This document shows, piece after piece, positions 40,910-50,851 of a stretch of DNA of 64,000 bases. The notes under the pieces are model-generated. The model was not told the origin of the DNA. It made no database searches and worked only from the letters and a program-made list of their open reading frames with translations. The number at the start of each line of letters is the position of its first letter. The stretch's first letter is position 1. Made by a program: the position numbers and the translations under genes. The DNA is from Caulochytrium protostelioides. Its lineage: Eukaryota > Chytridiomycota > Caulochytriomycetes > Caulochytriales > Caulochytriaceae. The stretch lies in NCBI GenBank assembly GCA_003615045.1, contig ML014184.1:22469-86468 (forward strand), in the 5' to 3' direction.

Positions 40910-42961
40910 TTAGCCACCATCACGACTGTCCGTGAGCAGGACACTCTCGAGGTCCTTCATCCAGTCGAGAATCAGTGTGGTTTCTTCCTTGCGTTTGTTG
41001 AAGGACTCCGCAAAGGCTTCGAGCGCCTCGTTGCGGATCGTGGCCGTCGCGACGGTCCCGCACTCCTGACACTGCAGCTTGCTGAAGTTCTCTTCCTGCA
41101 TGACGTGGACGCAGTCATGGCAGAACGTATGGCCACACGGCACCAGTGTCGTGGGCTTGTGCAACAGCATGAGGTCCCGCGGACAGGTCAGCCGCACCGT
41201 GGCCTGGACGTCGGCCATGATGTAGCGCTCGAGGCGGTTGTGCAGATCCTGCTCGAGCTTTTTAAGTCGTTCCATGCGCGGGTAGTGCTGCCGTGCAGTG
41301 AGGTGCTCGACCGTTTTGATATGCGCAGCGATCTGCTCTTCCTGCTGCTTAATCGTATTCGTGAGTTTTCGAATCTCGTTCTGGAACCCGCGCTCTTTCG
41401 ACTGGAAACGGCGCTCGACTTCGGTCTCGCCGTCGGCGCCGTCCTTAGCGGAGACGACGCCGTGCGCCCGCGTCGCGCGCTCGCTCATCTCCTTCGCTTC
41501 CTGCAGCTGCATGTTGATGACCCAGATCTGCTCTTCCTTCTTTTCGAGTTTCTGCTCATACGACCCGATCGTCTCGTTCACTTTGACGACGAGGTCCGAG
41601 AGATCGCGCTCTTTTTTGCGGTTCGTGATCTCGAGCATATCCGCTTTCTGCTGCAGCTCGCTCCGCGCGAGCGTCGCGGCCTGCAGCTCGGCTTGCATCT
41701 GCTTGCGCTGCCGGATGGCCAGGTGGCAGACATGCCGCGTTTCTTCCAGCTCGTTGCGCTGCTCTTCCCAGCCGATCTTCATCGCGTCATACTCCTTCTT
41801 CTGCTGCGTATACTTGATGGTCAGATCCGCATTCGCTTCGAGGCACTGCCGCAGCCGTGTCTGCAGGGCCGCATTCTTCTCGCGCGTCGCCGTCTCGCTC
41901 GCGGTCAGCGCCGCGTTCGTCTCAGTTAGTGCGACGCACTGCTTTTCCCGATCCGCCTGGATGCGCTCCAGCTGCATCTTGGACACGCGCAGACTGTCGA
42001 GCTCGAGCTCGTCGTCTTCTCGCTTGGCCCGCGCCTGCATCAGAGCCGCCTGCTGCTGATCCACGCGCGCCTTGAGTTCCGCCTGGAGCGACTGATCGGT
42101 GGTCACGGTCTGCTGGTACGCGCTGTAGGCCTCCGTCACGCGCTGCAGCTCCTGACCGAGCCGCTCGCAGACGACTTCGGCTTGCCGCCGCTTGGTTTTC
42201 TCGGTCTTGAGCTGCATCGCCATGTCCGCATGGCGGCACTGCTCCTGCTCGCGCTGCTGCTCCAGCAGTTTCAGATTCGCTTGCGCATCTTTGCCGACCG
42301 CGACTTGGATCCGTAGTTCATGCAGCTCCTGCGCCAACGCCTGGCCTTGCTGCAACGTCTCAGTATGCTCGCGCTGGCGATGGGCCATCAATTGCAGCAC
42401 CGTCTCGCAGTACTTGCGCAAGTTGCGATACGTTCGCACGCCTATTGCGCCGTACCATGTGATGCCATGCCGCCGGTGCCACGCAATGGATCATTGAATG
42501 AGTTAACAAAAAATAAATGTCCGAGTGAGGATCAGTTGAATGAAGCCATGGCCGATCGTCGCTATCAATAAGGATGCTGGCCTTCAGCGTCCTTCGCCAT
42601 GGGTTTGAGAAAACCACCCATGGCGTGAAGTCACTACCGGCCGACAGGAGTGATGCATGGCCGCATACTCGCATTCTTTCTCTCGAGAGAAGATCTGCGG
42701 TCGTCCTGCGCCGGGAAAGCCCGAGGTCACGTTACCTTGGCTCATGAAATCGCTTTCGGAAAGCACGGGGGGCATCTGGGGCGGCTCCATCTCATGGTAG
42801 CTGGTGCCGCCACCGGCCGTGGCACCTGCCGGCAGGCTGCCCGCGGCGGCCATGCCGTGGCTCGATGTCGGAAGCGGCGGCAGGCTGCCATGGGACTTGT
42901 CGGCGGCGCCAGCGCCGTCGTGGATCTGCGGAAAGCGCACCGAGTGGGAAGCCGCGGCCAT
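40910..42961 (-). CDS. long coiled-coil protein with C-terminal RING-type finger
   Basis: Two exons on the minus strand: 42961-42646 (start MAAASHSVRFPQIHDG, ATG in CTACCATGG context) and 42441-40910. The join gives about 615 residues. Exon 1 is Gly/Ser/Pro-rich. Exon 2 begins RTYRNLRKYCETVLQL and is one long heptad coiled coil. It ends in a RING: CPRDLMLLHKPTTLVPCGHTF then CHDC and CQEC. CPRD at the first pair and CGHTFCHDC in the middle are diagnostic of a RING, or a degenerate U-box; Bre1 has a different finger. Ubiquitin ligase activity is inferred. A coiled coil with a terminal RING, beside a centriole-like gene, suggests a centrosome or flagellum role, unproven. The acceptor (AATAG at 42442) is clear; the donor giving the right phase is a weak GTCGGC at 42645. 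Confidence 0.75.
42442..42645 (-). other. probable intron of the coiled-coil RING gene
   Basis: The interval contains stops in the exon 2 frame and is AT-rich, with a T run before the acceptor (minus strand of about 42505-42515). The best-looking donor, GTAGTG at 42637, gives the wrong phase. GTCGGC at 42645 gives an in-frame join. Confidence 0.6.
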
Positions 42962-44248
42962 GGTAGCGGCGCGGGAGTTGGTCGGCGTGAACCACCGACG
43001 GTCAATGGCGCCAGGCAGTAGGAGTCGCGGAAGGACGGCGCAGAGGCTCGATCGAGTCGCGCCACATCGCGCCGGTCTCTCGCGATCCCGACGCGGATGC
43101 GATCCTATGGCCTTGACGGCGGTCCTCCCGCGACTCTGTCGCGAGCGCCACCCTGCGTTGTGGATGCGTTCCTGCAACCAGAAGCCAGTTCAACGGGCCC
43201 CGGCGCCACAGGAGGACTCGCCACGCAGCACGGCGCCGCGTCAGCCCCGGACCAGAATCGTCTTGCCAATGTGCCATCTCCATCGGCGTAGGCCAGGGCC
43301 CGCCCACGCGAGTGTGGTGATGGAATCCGATCAGCCCGCTCTGGACGACGTCGTCGGGCTTCCCATCATGTCCCCTCCTCCGGCGGCTACTCTGCTAGCG
43401 GCAACGGCAGCATCGGTGACCCGCGCGGTGAAGTGGCCGCTCCCCTGCGCGCGCCCCGCGGGTCGAGTGCCTGAAACTCCGCTCGTCACCGCGTGGGCCG
43501 CGAGACGATACAGCGTTGGGGCCATGGCCCCTGTCCTTCGCGCCCCCTGCCGTGGAATCGCGCTGCGAACGGCATGATCATCGCGATAACCGCGAAAACG
43601 CTAATCGACGCGCGTAGCGAGGAGTATGCGTCTTAAGCGGTGGCAATGCCGCATGGGCTGGTGCGGTGGCGGCATCGCATAGGCGGCGACGTATCCAGCA
43701 CGGGGCTCCGCCTGGCGAGACGGGCGCGTGGCCGATCCCGCGCTGATCGGCAGCGAAGTCGCCGCGAGGTCTGCTTCGCAGCCCGTAGTGGCAACGGGTC
43801 GGGGGCGCAGAAGCCCGCGCCACACGGCGACGCCATGGTCGGCGGGTGCTCGCACAAGGACGGGCACGGAGGGTTCGCATCGACTGCCGCACCCTTTGTC
43901 GCGCGCGAGCGGGGTCGTGGTCGAAGCCTGGATGCGCCGCGGTCTCATAACAACGACCGCCAATGAGCGATCGCCGTCAGATGAGCCGCCAGCGCGGCAG
44001 CTCCGTTCTGTGCTCGCCGCGTCTCGCCGTCGCTCCCGTGACACCTCGCGGGAGCCACGGCCATCGTCGTGCTTGTGACATCCGTTGATTCTCCGACATC
44101 CGTTCGAGTTCCCTCTCGACTCGCCCGCGCGGTCTACTGGTGGCCTGTTTCCTTTTCCTGCTCTGGTGCCGCGTGCGTTTTCAGGAGCCCATTCACCACG
44201 TGGCCGGCCTCCCCGCGCACATCGCTTCGCGGCATCGCGACGGTCACC
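42962..44248. other. divergent intergenic region between RING and cyclophilin genes
   Basis: About 1.3 kb between divergent starts; it should hold both promoters. No gene recognised. Motif-free open frames only. Confidence 0.5.
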
Positions 44249-44773
44249 ATGGCGGCCAAGGAGAACCCGGTGGTGTTTATGGACATCGCGATCGGCGGCA
44301 CGCCGGCGGGCCGGCTGACGTTTGAGCTGTTTGCGGACGTGGTGCCGCGCACGGCCGAGAATTTTCGGCAACTGTGCACCGGCGAGCACCGCGTCAACGG
44401 CGTCCCGCAGGGCTATAAGAACAGCCCGTTCCACCGCGTGGTGCAGGACTTCATCGTGCAGGGCGGTGATTTCATCAAGGGTGACGGCCTCGGCTCCTTT
44501 TCGATTTATGGTGAGACCTTTGCCGACGAGAACTTTGTGCTGAAGCATTCGGGCGCGGGACTCCTGTCGATGGCGAACGCGGGATCGCCCAATACCAACG
44601 GGTGCCAGTTCTTTGTCACGTGCGCGCCCGCCGCCTTCTTGGACGGCAAGCATGTCGTCTTTGGCCGCCTGGTCGACGGCCTGCTGACGCTGCGCAAAAT
44701 TGAGCATGTGCCCGTCGCGGCCAACAGTAAGCCGCGTCTGCCCATTGTGGTGACCCAGTGCGGTGAGCTCTAA
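44249..44773 (+). CDS. PPIH: peptidyl-prolyl isomerase, cyclophilin H type
   Basis: A cyclophilin of 174 residues from the ATG at 44249 (GTCACCATGG). It catalyses proline cis-trans isomerisation; the H type rides on the U4/U6 spliceosomal snRNP. The whole chain follows human [82 protein letters not shown] and the ending VVTQCGEL. The active-site residues of the FHRV, QGGDF, MANAG and QFF motifs and the late His of DGKHVVF are all present. It is a single-exon gene. The splicing role is inferred from the H-type identity. Confidence 0.95.
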   Translation: MAAKENPVVFMDIAIGGTPAGRLTFELFADVVPRTAENFRQLCTGEHRVNGVPQGYKNSPFHRVVQDFIVQGGDFIKGDGLGSFSIYGETFADENFVLKHSGAGLLSMANAGSPNTNGCQFFVTCAPAAFLDGKHVVFGRLVDGLLTLRKIEHVPVAANSKPRLPIVVTQCGEL

Positions 44774-46053
44774 TGAGTTTAGCGCGCCTGTCTTACATTC
44801 ATCAGGATCGCACGCGATCTGCGATTTCCCCATCGATTTCCCCATCTTCTCTGTAAATACATCGATAGAGCCTCTCTGCCGCATTGTGCATGCGAAATGA
44901 CCGACGTTGCCGCGCCGCCATCGGAGGCCGGTGACACGACCGTCGGACCGCGCCGCCTCCCCGCGCGTGGTAATCTCGGAGTGCGGGGTCGGGTTTAATT
45001 GGGGGGCGCGGCTCGAGACCCGTTCGCCGGATCGTCCTTGCGAATAGGGCGCACACGGCATGACTGCGAGACTGCGAGACTGCGACGCTGCGGCGTGGTC
45101 CTTCGCCATGAGTGATAGGCGATAAGCGATAAGCGGATAATGGTGAAAGATGAGTGATGAGCGATGAACGGAGAGTGATGAGTGATGAGTGATGAGTGAT
45201 GAGTGATGAGTGATGAGTGATGAGTGATGAGTGATGAGTGATGAGTGATGAGTGATGACCGGTCGGTGGCGCGTGAGCCCGTTCGCATCGCGCGCAAGAG
45301 GGGCAGGAAGCAGGGCGCGATCGCCTCGCTTCGTCCCGTCCTGAGGCGCCGGTCCTGCGCATCAAGGGTGGCGCACGATGGCAGGACGGCAGGACGGCGC
45401 CGCCGTACGCGCTACGCCCCTCGCAGCGACGGATGGATCCATGGGTGGATGGATCCCGTCGATGAGTCGTCGACCTGTAGGTCGCGGGCATCGGTATGCT
45501 CGCTCCGCGGGGCAAGACGTTCCGCCACACCACGCGGCCGTTTCTGGCGGGGTGTTTCATGCCCATCACGGCCATCCGCTCGCCACGCGTTGCTGCAGCC
45601 GCGCGCCTCCCTGGCTTCGCTGTGTTGCTTGACACTGGTGCATTGCTCGACGCCGATGCGCTCGCCACCCAACAGACCGACGAACGGCCACCCGCGTTTC
45701 ACATTCCTTACCTTTCGCGGCGGGAGACGAGGCATCCGCGGCTTCGATTCTCGCGCGCTGCTCAGCGGATCTCTCGTGACTGACCCCTCGCCAGACGGCA
45801 ATCATTCGTGGCCTTGCCGTCACCCGCTTCATCTTTGTCGACCGGAACTTGATCAAGATCGACGCGTCGCTGGCTCGACGCCTGACGACCCGCTACGCGC
45901 GCTCACGACATTGTGACATCGTCGTATCGCCGTATCACAGCATCGCGACGGCGCCGCGATCTCGCCCCGCGATCTCGACGACGGTTGCCACGCGCTGCGC
46001 GTGTGCCAACACGGTCCGTGCCATAAACTCCGACCACGATCGCGACCGCCACC
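44774..46053. other. intergenic region between cyclophilin and myosin genes
   Basis: No gene recognised. It contains a 7-bp satellite (listed separately) and degenerate relatives (GATAAGC) just before it. The last ~150 bp before 46054 should be the myosin promoter and leader (CCGCCACCATG). Confidence 0.5.
45175..45258. repeat. (GATGAGT)n heptamer array
   Basis: About twelve perfect GATGAGT units, preceded by variants. The 7-bp unit differs by one base from GATGAGC at 9812-9862. On the minus strand it is open in every frame as a Ser-Leu-Ile-Thr-His-His repeat, so reading frames there are artefacts. Confidence 0.97.
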
Positions 46054-49000
46054 ATGTCGTTTACGTGGACCTCCAAAAATACGGCCCAGAATGGCGTCGA
46101 GGATATGGTACTGCTGAGCAAGGTCTCGGAGGATCAGATCACCGAGAATCTCAAGAAACGCATCAGCAATGATCTCATGTTCACCTACATTGGCCCGACG
46201 CTGGTGTGTGTCAATCCCTACAAGAAGCTGCCGTATTTTACCGAGAAAGAGATTGAGCAGTATGCGGGCGCGCAGGCCTACGAGCACCCGCCGCACATCT
46301 ACGCGGTCGCCGACAAGATGTTCCAGAGTATGATCACCGACGAGGAAAACCAGTGCGTGATCATCTCCGGCGAGTCGGGCGCCGGCAAGACCGAGGCCGC
46401 TAAACTTGTCATGAACTACATCGCGGCCGTCTCAGGCCGCGGCGGAAGCCACGCCACTGTCGTCGAGGACGTGAAGCGCATTATCCTCGAAAGCAACCCG
46501 CTGCTCGAGTCGTTCGGCAATGCCAAGACGCTGCGCAACAACAACTCTTCGCGGTTCGGTAAATATTTTGAGATCAACTTCACGAAGGGCGGGCACCCCA
46601 TGGGCGGCAAGATCAGCAACTTTTTGCTCGAAAAGTCGCGCGTCGTCCAGCCTGGCAAGGGCGAGCGCAACTACCACGTGTTCTACCAGCTGACCAAAGG
46701 GTGTGATGCCAAGGAGCGCGAGGCCTACGGCATGATGGACCCCAACTACTTTAGCTACCTCAACCTCAGCGAGGAGTACAACGCCGACGGCATCGACGAC
46801 CGCGCCGAGTTCATGGACCTGAAGAAGGCCATGCAGGTCTGCGCCATCTCGCCGCAGAACCAGCACAACCTGCTATCGCTCGTGGCGGGCATCCTGCACC
46901 TCGGCAATGTCGATTTTATCGAGGAGGGCAACAACGCGGTCATTGCGGACCGCCAGGCCTTAGCCTTCCCCGCATACCTCTTCGGCGTGGCCGAGACGGT
47001 GCTTGAGGAGAAACTTATCTCTCGGTTCATGACGACGGGCGGCGGGATCGGCCGTCGCGGGTCCGCCTACAACGTGCCCCTCAATCTGGAGCAAGCTCGC
47101 GGGACGCGCGATGCGCTCGCCAAAGCCGTCTACTCGCGCATGTTCGACTGGATCGTCGGGGCGGTCAACGGCGCGATGGCCGCGCTCGCTGCCAACCTGC
47201 GCGAGCGTCAGATCCTCTGCCTTGGTGTGCTGGACATCTTTGGCTTCGAGATCTTTGACAAAAACGGGTTCGAGCAGTTCTGCATCAACTATGTCAACGA
47301 GAAGCTGCAGCAGATCTTCATCGAGCTGACCCTGAAGCAGGAGCAGGAAGAGTATGCGCGTGAAGGGATCCAGTGGACGCCGATCGCGTACTTTAACAAC
47401 AAAATTGTCGTCGACCTCATCGAGAGCAAGAAGCCGCCGGGCGTCATGGCGATCCTCGACGACGTCTGCTTCACGATGCATGCTGTCTCGGAGGGCGCTG
47501 ATCTCAAGTTCGTCTCCAAGCTGGATGGCGCGATCCACAACCACCCGCACTATGCGGGCCAGCAGACCCATTTCACGATCAGCCACTACGCCGGCAAAGT
47601 CCGGTACAACTGCGATGGCTTCACCGAATCGAACAAGGACACCCTTTACCGCGACCTGATCCAGCTGATGCAGGGCAGCAACAACCCCTTTATCCAGGCC
47701 TTGTTTCCAGAGACGTTCGACGACACGGACCGTAAGCGCCCGACTACCGTCTCGCACAAGATCAAGACGCAGAGCCAGGAGTTGGTGGACACCTTGACGC
47801 GGTGCACGCCCTCGTATATCCGATGCATTAAGCCGAACGAGTCCAAGCGGCCCCGCGACTGGGACGGACCCCGCGTCGAGCACCAGGTGCGCTACCTCAA
47901 CCTGAAAGAGAACATCAACGTGCGTCGCGCCGGGTTCTGCTACCGCAACTACTTTGCCAAGTTCCTGAGGCGCTTCGCGATCCTCACGCCGCAGACGTGG
48001 CCGCAGTGGAGCGGCGACGTCCGCCAGGGCATCCAGCACATCATGAACAGCGTCAACATGGCCGCCGATGAGTGGCAGCTGGGCCGCGAGAAGGTCTTTA
48101 TCAAGTCGCCCGAGTCGCTGTTCCTGCTCGAGGAGCAGCGTGACCGCAAGTTCCATGGGTATGCGAAAGTCGTGCAGCGCGCGTGGCGGCTGTACAAGTC
48201 CCGCAAGTACTTCCTCGACTTGCGCGCGAAAGCGGCCGAGGTCGTGCTTAACAAAAAGGAGCGGAAGCGGTTCTCGATTAACCGCGACTTTGTGGGTGAC
48301 TACCTCAACTTCCTGGATAACCCGGTGCTCAAGGCCATGGTACCGAAGGGCGAAAAGGTCTTCTTTGCCGACATGATGACCAAGTACGACCGCAAGATGA
48401 AGTCCACGAGGCGCGAGATCCTCGTTACCCAGAGCCACGTCTACATGGTGGGGCAGGAAAAGATGAAGGATGGCCCGAACAAGGGCCAGTGGATCAAGAT
48501 TGTGAAGCGCCGGATTCCGATGCACGCGATCCAAAAGATCTCGCTGAGCACGCGCGCGGATGATTTCCTCGTGCTCAACGTCGCCAACGACTATGACACG
48601 GTGTTCGAGAATCTCTTCAAGACCGAGCTGCTGACGGTTCTCTCGGAGCAGTTCCAGGCCACCGTCGGCCGGCCACTGGCGCTCGAATTCACCGACACTA
48701 TCGTGTACAGCGTCAAAAAGACGACCTTCCAACGCGCTTCCACCGCCACGCTGACCTTCGCCCTCTCGAACGCGGCCGAGGTCCAGCCCGGCGTCCGCAA
48801 CTTGCCGATCATCCAGCCCCACAACCACGGCGCAACCATCCTGGTCGCCCCGGGGCTGCCGTCTAGCACGCAACCCAGCATCTCTCGCCGACTGCGCAAC
48901 ACAGGCTCGCGTCCCGCCCACGCGCAGTCGCACCAGCACCAGTACCAGCACCAGCAGCAGGCCGCCTACCCGGCGGCGGCCCCAGCCGGCATTCCGGCAC

Positions 49001-49485
49001 AGCCGGCCGCCTACGGCGCGGCGATCACGGCCGTCGCGGCCGGCGTGGGCGGCTTGCGGCCGCCGGGCTCGGCCCGCGGCGGCTACGGCGCTGCCAACGA
49101 ATCCGCCTCCCCAGCCGCGGCGGCGAGCCAACACGCTTACCCGCGCCCGATGTCGTCGGCCCCGGTCCCGCAGGCGTCGCCGGCCGCCCTGATGGCCGCC
49201 GCGCAGCCGGGCGCCGCGGCTGCCACGGGGGGCGCGAGCCCCGCGGGCATGGCGGCGGCGGCGGCGGCCCGCAAGAAAGCACCGCCGCCCGTGCCGCCGC
49301 CCAAGAAGCTGCCGCAGTTCCGGGCACTGTACGACTACGACGCCCAGGAGGCCGACGAGCTGACGTTGCGGACCGGCGATGTGGTCTACGTGACGCGCAA
49401 GGACGAGCAGGGCGGATGGTGGACCGTCTCGCTGCGCGGCAAGACGGGGCTCGTGCCGGGCAACTACCTCGAGGCCGTGGCCTAA
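46054..49485 (+). CDS. MYO1: class I myosin (fungal MYO3/MYO5 type)
   Basis: An actin-based motor of 1,143 residues that acts at cortical actin patches and in endocytosis. P-loop GESGAGKTEA (from residue 107), switch I NNNSSRFGK (from ~163), switch II DIFGFEIF and the actin-binding KPNESKRPRDW region are intact. The TEDS site is Ser-337 in RRGSAYNVPLN, the PAK-kinase target in fungal myosin I. One IQ motif (VVQRAWRLYKSRK, ~705) follows the motor, then a basic TH1 lipid-binding domain, an Ala/Pro/Gln-rich TH2-like stretch and a terminal SH3 (FRALYDYDAQEADEL to GLVPGNYLEA, ~1086-1141). It ends at the SH3 without the acidic CA tail that budding-yeast Myo3/5 use for Arp2/3. The start is a CCACCATG Kozak. 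A single intronless frame in ~3.4 kb is notable. Confidence 0.97.
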   Translation: MSFTWTSKNTAQNGVEDMVLLSKVSEDQITENLKKRISNDLMFTYIGPTLVCVNPYKKLPYFTEKEIEQYAGAQAYEHPPHIYAVADKMFQSMITDEENQCVIISGESGAGKTEAAKLVMNYIAAVSGRGGSHATVVEDVKRIILESNPLLESFGNAKTLRNNNSSRFGKYFEINFTKGGHPMGGKISNFLLEKSRVVQPGKGERNYHVFYQLTKGCDAKEREAYGMMDPNYFSYLNLSEEYNADGIDDRAEFMDLKKAMQVCAISPQNQHNLLSLVAGILHLGNVDFIEEGNNAVIADRQALAFPAYLFGVAETVLEEKLISRFMTTGGGIGRRGSAYNVPLNLEQARGTRDALAKAVYSRMFDWIVGAVNGAMAALAANLRERQILCLGVLDIFGFEIFDKNGFEQFCINYVNEKLQQIFIELTLKQEQEEYAREGIQWTPIAYFNNKIVVDLIESKKPPGVMAILDDVCFTMHAVSEGADLKFVSKLDGAIHNHPHYAGQQTHFTISHYAGKVRYNCDGFTESNKDTLYRDLIQLMQGSNNPFIQALFPETFDDTDRKRPTTVSHKIKTQSQELVDTLTRCTPSYIRCIKPNESKRPRDWDGPRVEHQVRYLNLKENINVRRAGFCYRNYFAKFLRRFAILTPQTWPQWSGDVRQGIQHIMNSVNMAADEWQLGREKVFIKSPESLFLLEEQRDRKFHGYAKVVQRAWRLYKSRKYFLDLRAKAAEVVLNKKERKRFSINRDFVGDYLNFLDNPVLKAMVPKGEKVFFADMMTKYDRKMKSTRREILVTQSHVYMVGQEKMKDGPNKGQWIKIVKRRIPMHAIQKISLSTRADDFLVLNVANDYDTVFENLFKTELLTVLSEQFQATVGRPLALEFTDTIVYSVKKTTFQRASTATLTFALSNAAEVQPGVRNLPIIQPHNHGATILVAPGLPSSTQPSISRRLRNTGSRPAHAQSHQHQYQHQQQAAYPAAAPAGIPAQPAAYGAAITAVAAGVGGLRPPGSARGGYGAANESASPAAAASQHAYPRPMSSAPVPQASPAALMAAAQPGAAAATGGASPAGMAAAAAARKKAPPPVPPPKKLPQFRALYDYDAQEADELTLRTGDVVYVTRKDEQGGWWTVSLRGKTGLVPGNYLEAVA

Positions 49486-49759
49486 CCGCCCGCGCCGTGG
49501 GCATGCCGCTTGCCGGCCCTTGGTGATGTTCATATATTATTGTATGCGATTCATGTCTGTTGATTTTTTTCTGGTTTATTTCGCACCGTGCGGATCACTT
49601 CGGGATTCTGCGGCATCAGAAAGGCATCGTGACCCGTAAAAGCGGGGAGGCGGTCGATGGTGATGTCATAAATAATGTTTAAATAGGAGGGGATCGTTGA
49701 TACAGAGAGACAGAACAAGGATAGCCATGCCCCGGATGAAGGGTTCAGAGGCGCGGTCT

Positions 49760-50851
49760 CTACTCTTCCAGCACAACTGGGTTTTCGACCGCCACGACCG
49801 AAGCATCGTTTGTGCCCTTGGCCGCGGCGCGCGCCTTGGTGGCGCTCAGCATGGCCTGCTCGCACCGCGCGACAGCGTCCTTGATCGCTTTGGTGAGATC
49901 GGCGGCCTTCAGCGCCGCCAAGCGGCCGCACTGCAAGACGCGCTTGAGGTCCATGGCGCAGCCGCCGTCTTTGCGCAGCGCGCACAGCTCGCCGTTGGCA
50001 TTGAGCACGAAGGCCATCTTGCCGCCGCCGCCGCAGGTCGCGGCGATGCCTGTGGCGGGGTCGACGGGCGCCGCCACCGAGTCCGGCGTCGCGGGGCTCG
50101 CGGCGATCTCCTCGCCGCGCGTCGGGTCGAGGACGACGTCGTGGCCGTCGTTGAAGAACGCGAATGTCACGCACACTGGCAAGTGGTGCATTGTCAGCGG
50201 CACGGGCGGCCGCTCGTCCGGGCCGTAGACGCGGACAGAGGGGCCGCCGGAGGCGGCCAGCGCCGCAGTCGCCGCGTCGGCGGCAGCGCCCGCCGACGGC
50301 AAGAAGTCGGTGGACGGGGTATGCTCGACGCCAACGTCCGGGCGACGGAAGTGCAGCAAGGCCGCGAGGGCGGCGACGCAGGCGGCGTCGAGGATGTTGC
50401 CGCCGGCGTCGAGCACGCGGATATCGATACGCACGTGCCAGGCGACCTCGCCCGCGATCACGCTGAGGCTCTCGAGGTCGACGGCGCCGGAGCGGCGCAG
50501 CGCGCGCTCGAGCAGCCGCGACACGCTTGCTTCCTCCTCGTTGCGGTGCACCGACGCCTGGGCGGCTGAGAAGTCCGGCGCGAGCTCGAGCGCGATCGCG
50601 AGCACACCTTCGTTCGGGGCGAGGATCGCCGGCCGCCCGAGCTCGGCGCTGACGACGGCCTGGACCTTGGTGCTGTTGCCGGCGGCGGCGTCCGCGGCGC
50701 CCAGGTGGACCTCCACCGCGCCGGGCGTCGACGCGAAGTGGAACTTGAGCGGACGGAATGCCGTCGGCGCGCGGCCGTCCAGTCGCAAGCCCTGGGCCGC
50801 CGCCGTGCGGATGAACGCCGTTTCGGCGTTCGACGGCGCTGTCGAGGACAT
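49760..50851 (-). CDS. RRP45: exosome core subunit RRP45 (EXOSC9)
   Basis: A ring subunit of the RNA exosome, 363 residues from the ATG at 50851. It has the RNase PH-like fold without catalytic residues. The start MSSTAPSNAETAFIRTAA then LRLDGRAPTAFRPL is the RRP45 hallmark. Other family matches: ELGRPAILAPNEGVLAIALE, LLERALRRSGAVDLESLSVI, AWHVRIDIRVLDAGGNILD, AALAALLHFRRPDVGVE and LPVCVTFAFF. A Gly-rich loop (ATCGGGGKMAFVLNANGELCAL) precedes the C-terminal helix. The tail is short, without the long C-terminal extension of human EXOSC9. It converges on the myosin gene, with 274 bp between stops. Confidence 0.92.
   Translation of the reverse strand: MSSTAPSNAETAFIRTAAAQGLRLDGRAPTAFRPLKFHFASTPGAVEVHLGAADAAAGNSTKVQAVVSAELGRPAILAPNEGVLAIALELAPDFSAAQASVHRNEEEASVSRLLERALRRSGAVDLESLSVIAGEVAWHVRIDIRVLDAGGNILDAACVAALAALLHFRRPDVGVEHTPSTDFLPSAGAAADAATAALAASGGPSVRVYGPDERPPVPLTMHHLPVCVTFAFFNDGHDVVLDPTRGEEIAASPATPDSVAAPVDPATGIAATCGGGGKMAFVLNANGELCALRKDGGCAMDLKRVLQCGRLAALKAADLTKAIKDAVARCEQAMLSATKARAAAKGTNDASVVAVENPVVLEE

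Noticed and set aside
40910-42961. Bre1/RNF20 identity for the coiled-coil RING protein
   Set aside because: The finger differs (CPRD first pair, CGHTFCHDC), and the Bre1 pattern around its RING is absent.
45175-45258. Heptamer array considered as CRISPR or coding repeat
   Set aside because: There are no spacers, the unit is 7 bp and the host is eukaryotic; it is a simple satellite.
46960-49533. 857-residue minus-strand open frame antisense to myosin
   Set aside because: It is the complement of a conserved GC-rich coding frame. The translation is His/Arg/Asp-rich without motifs.
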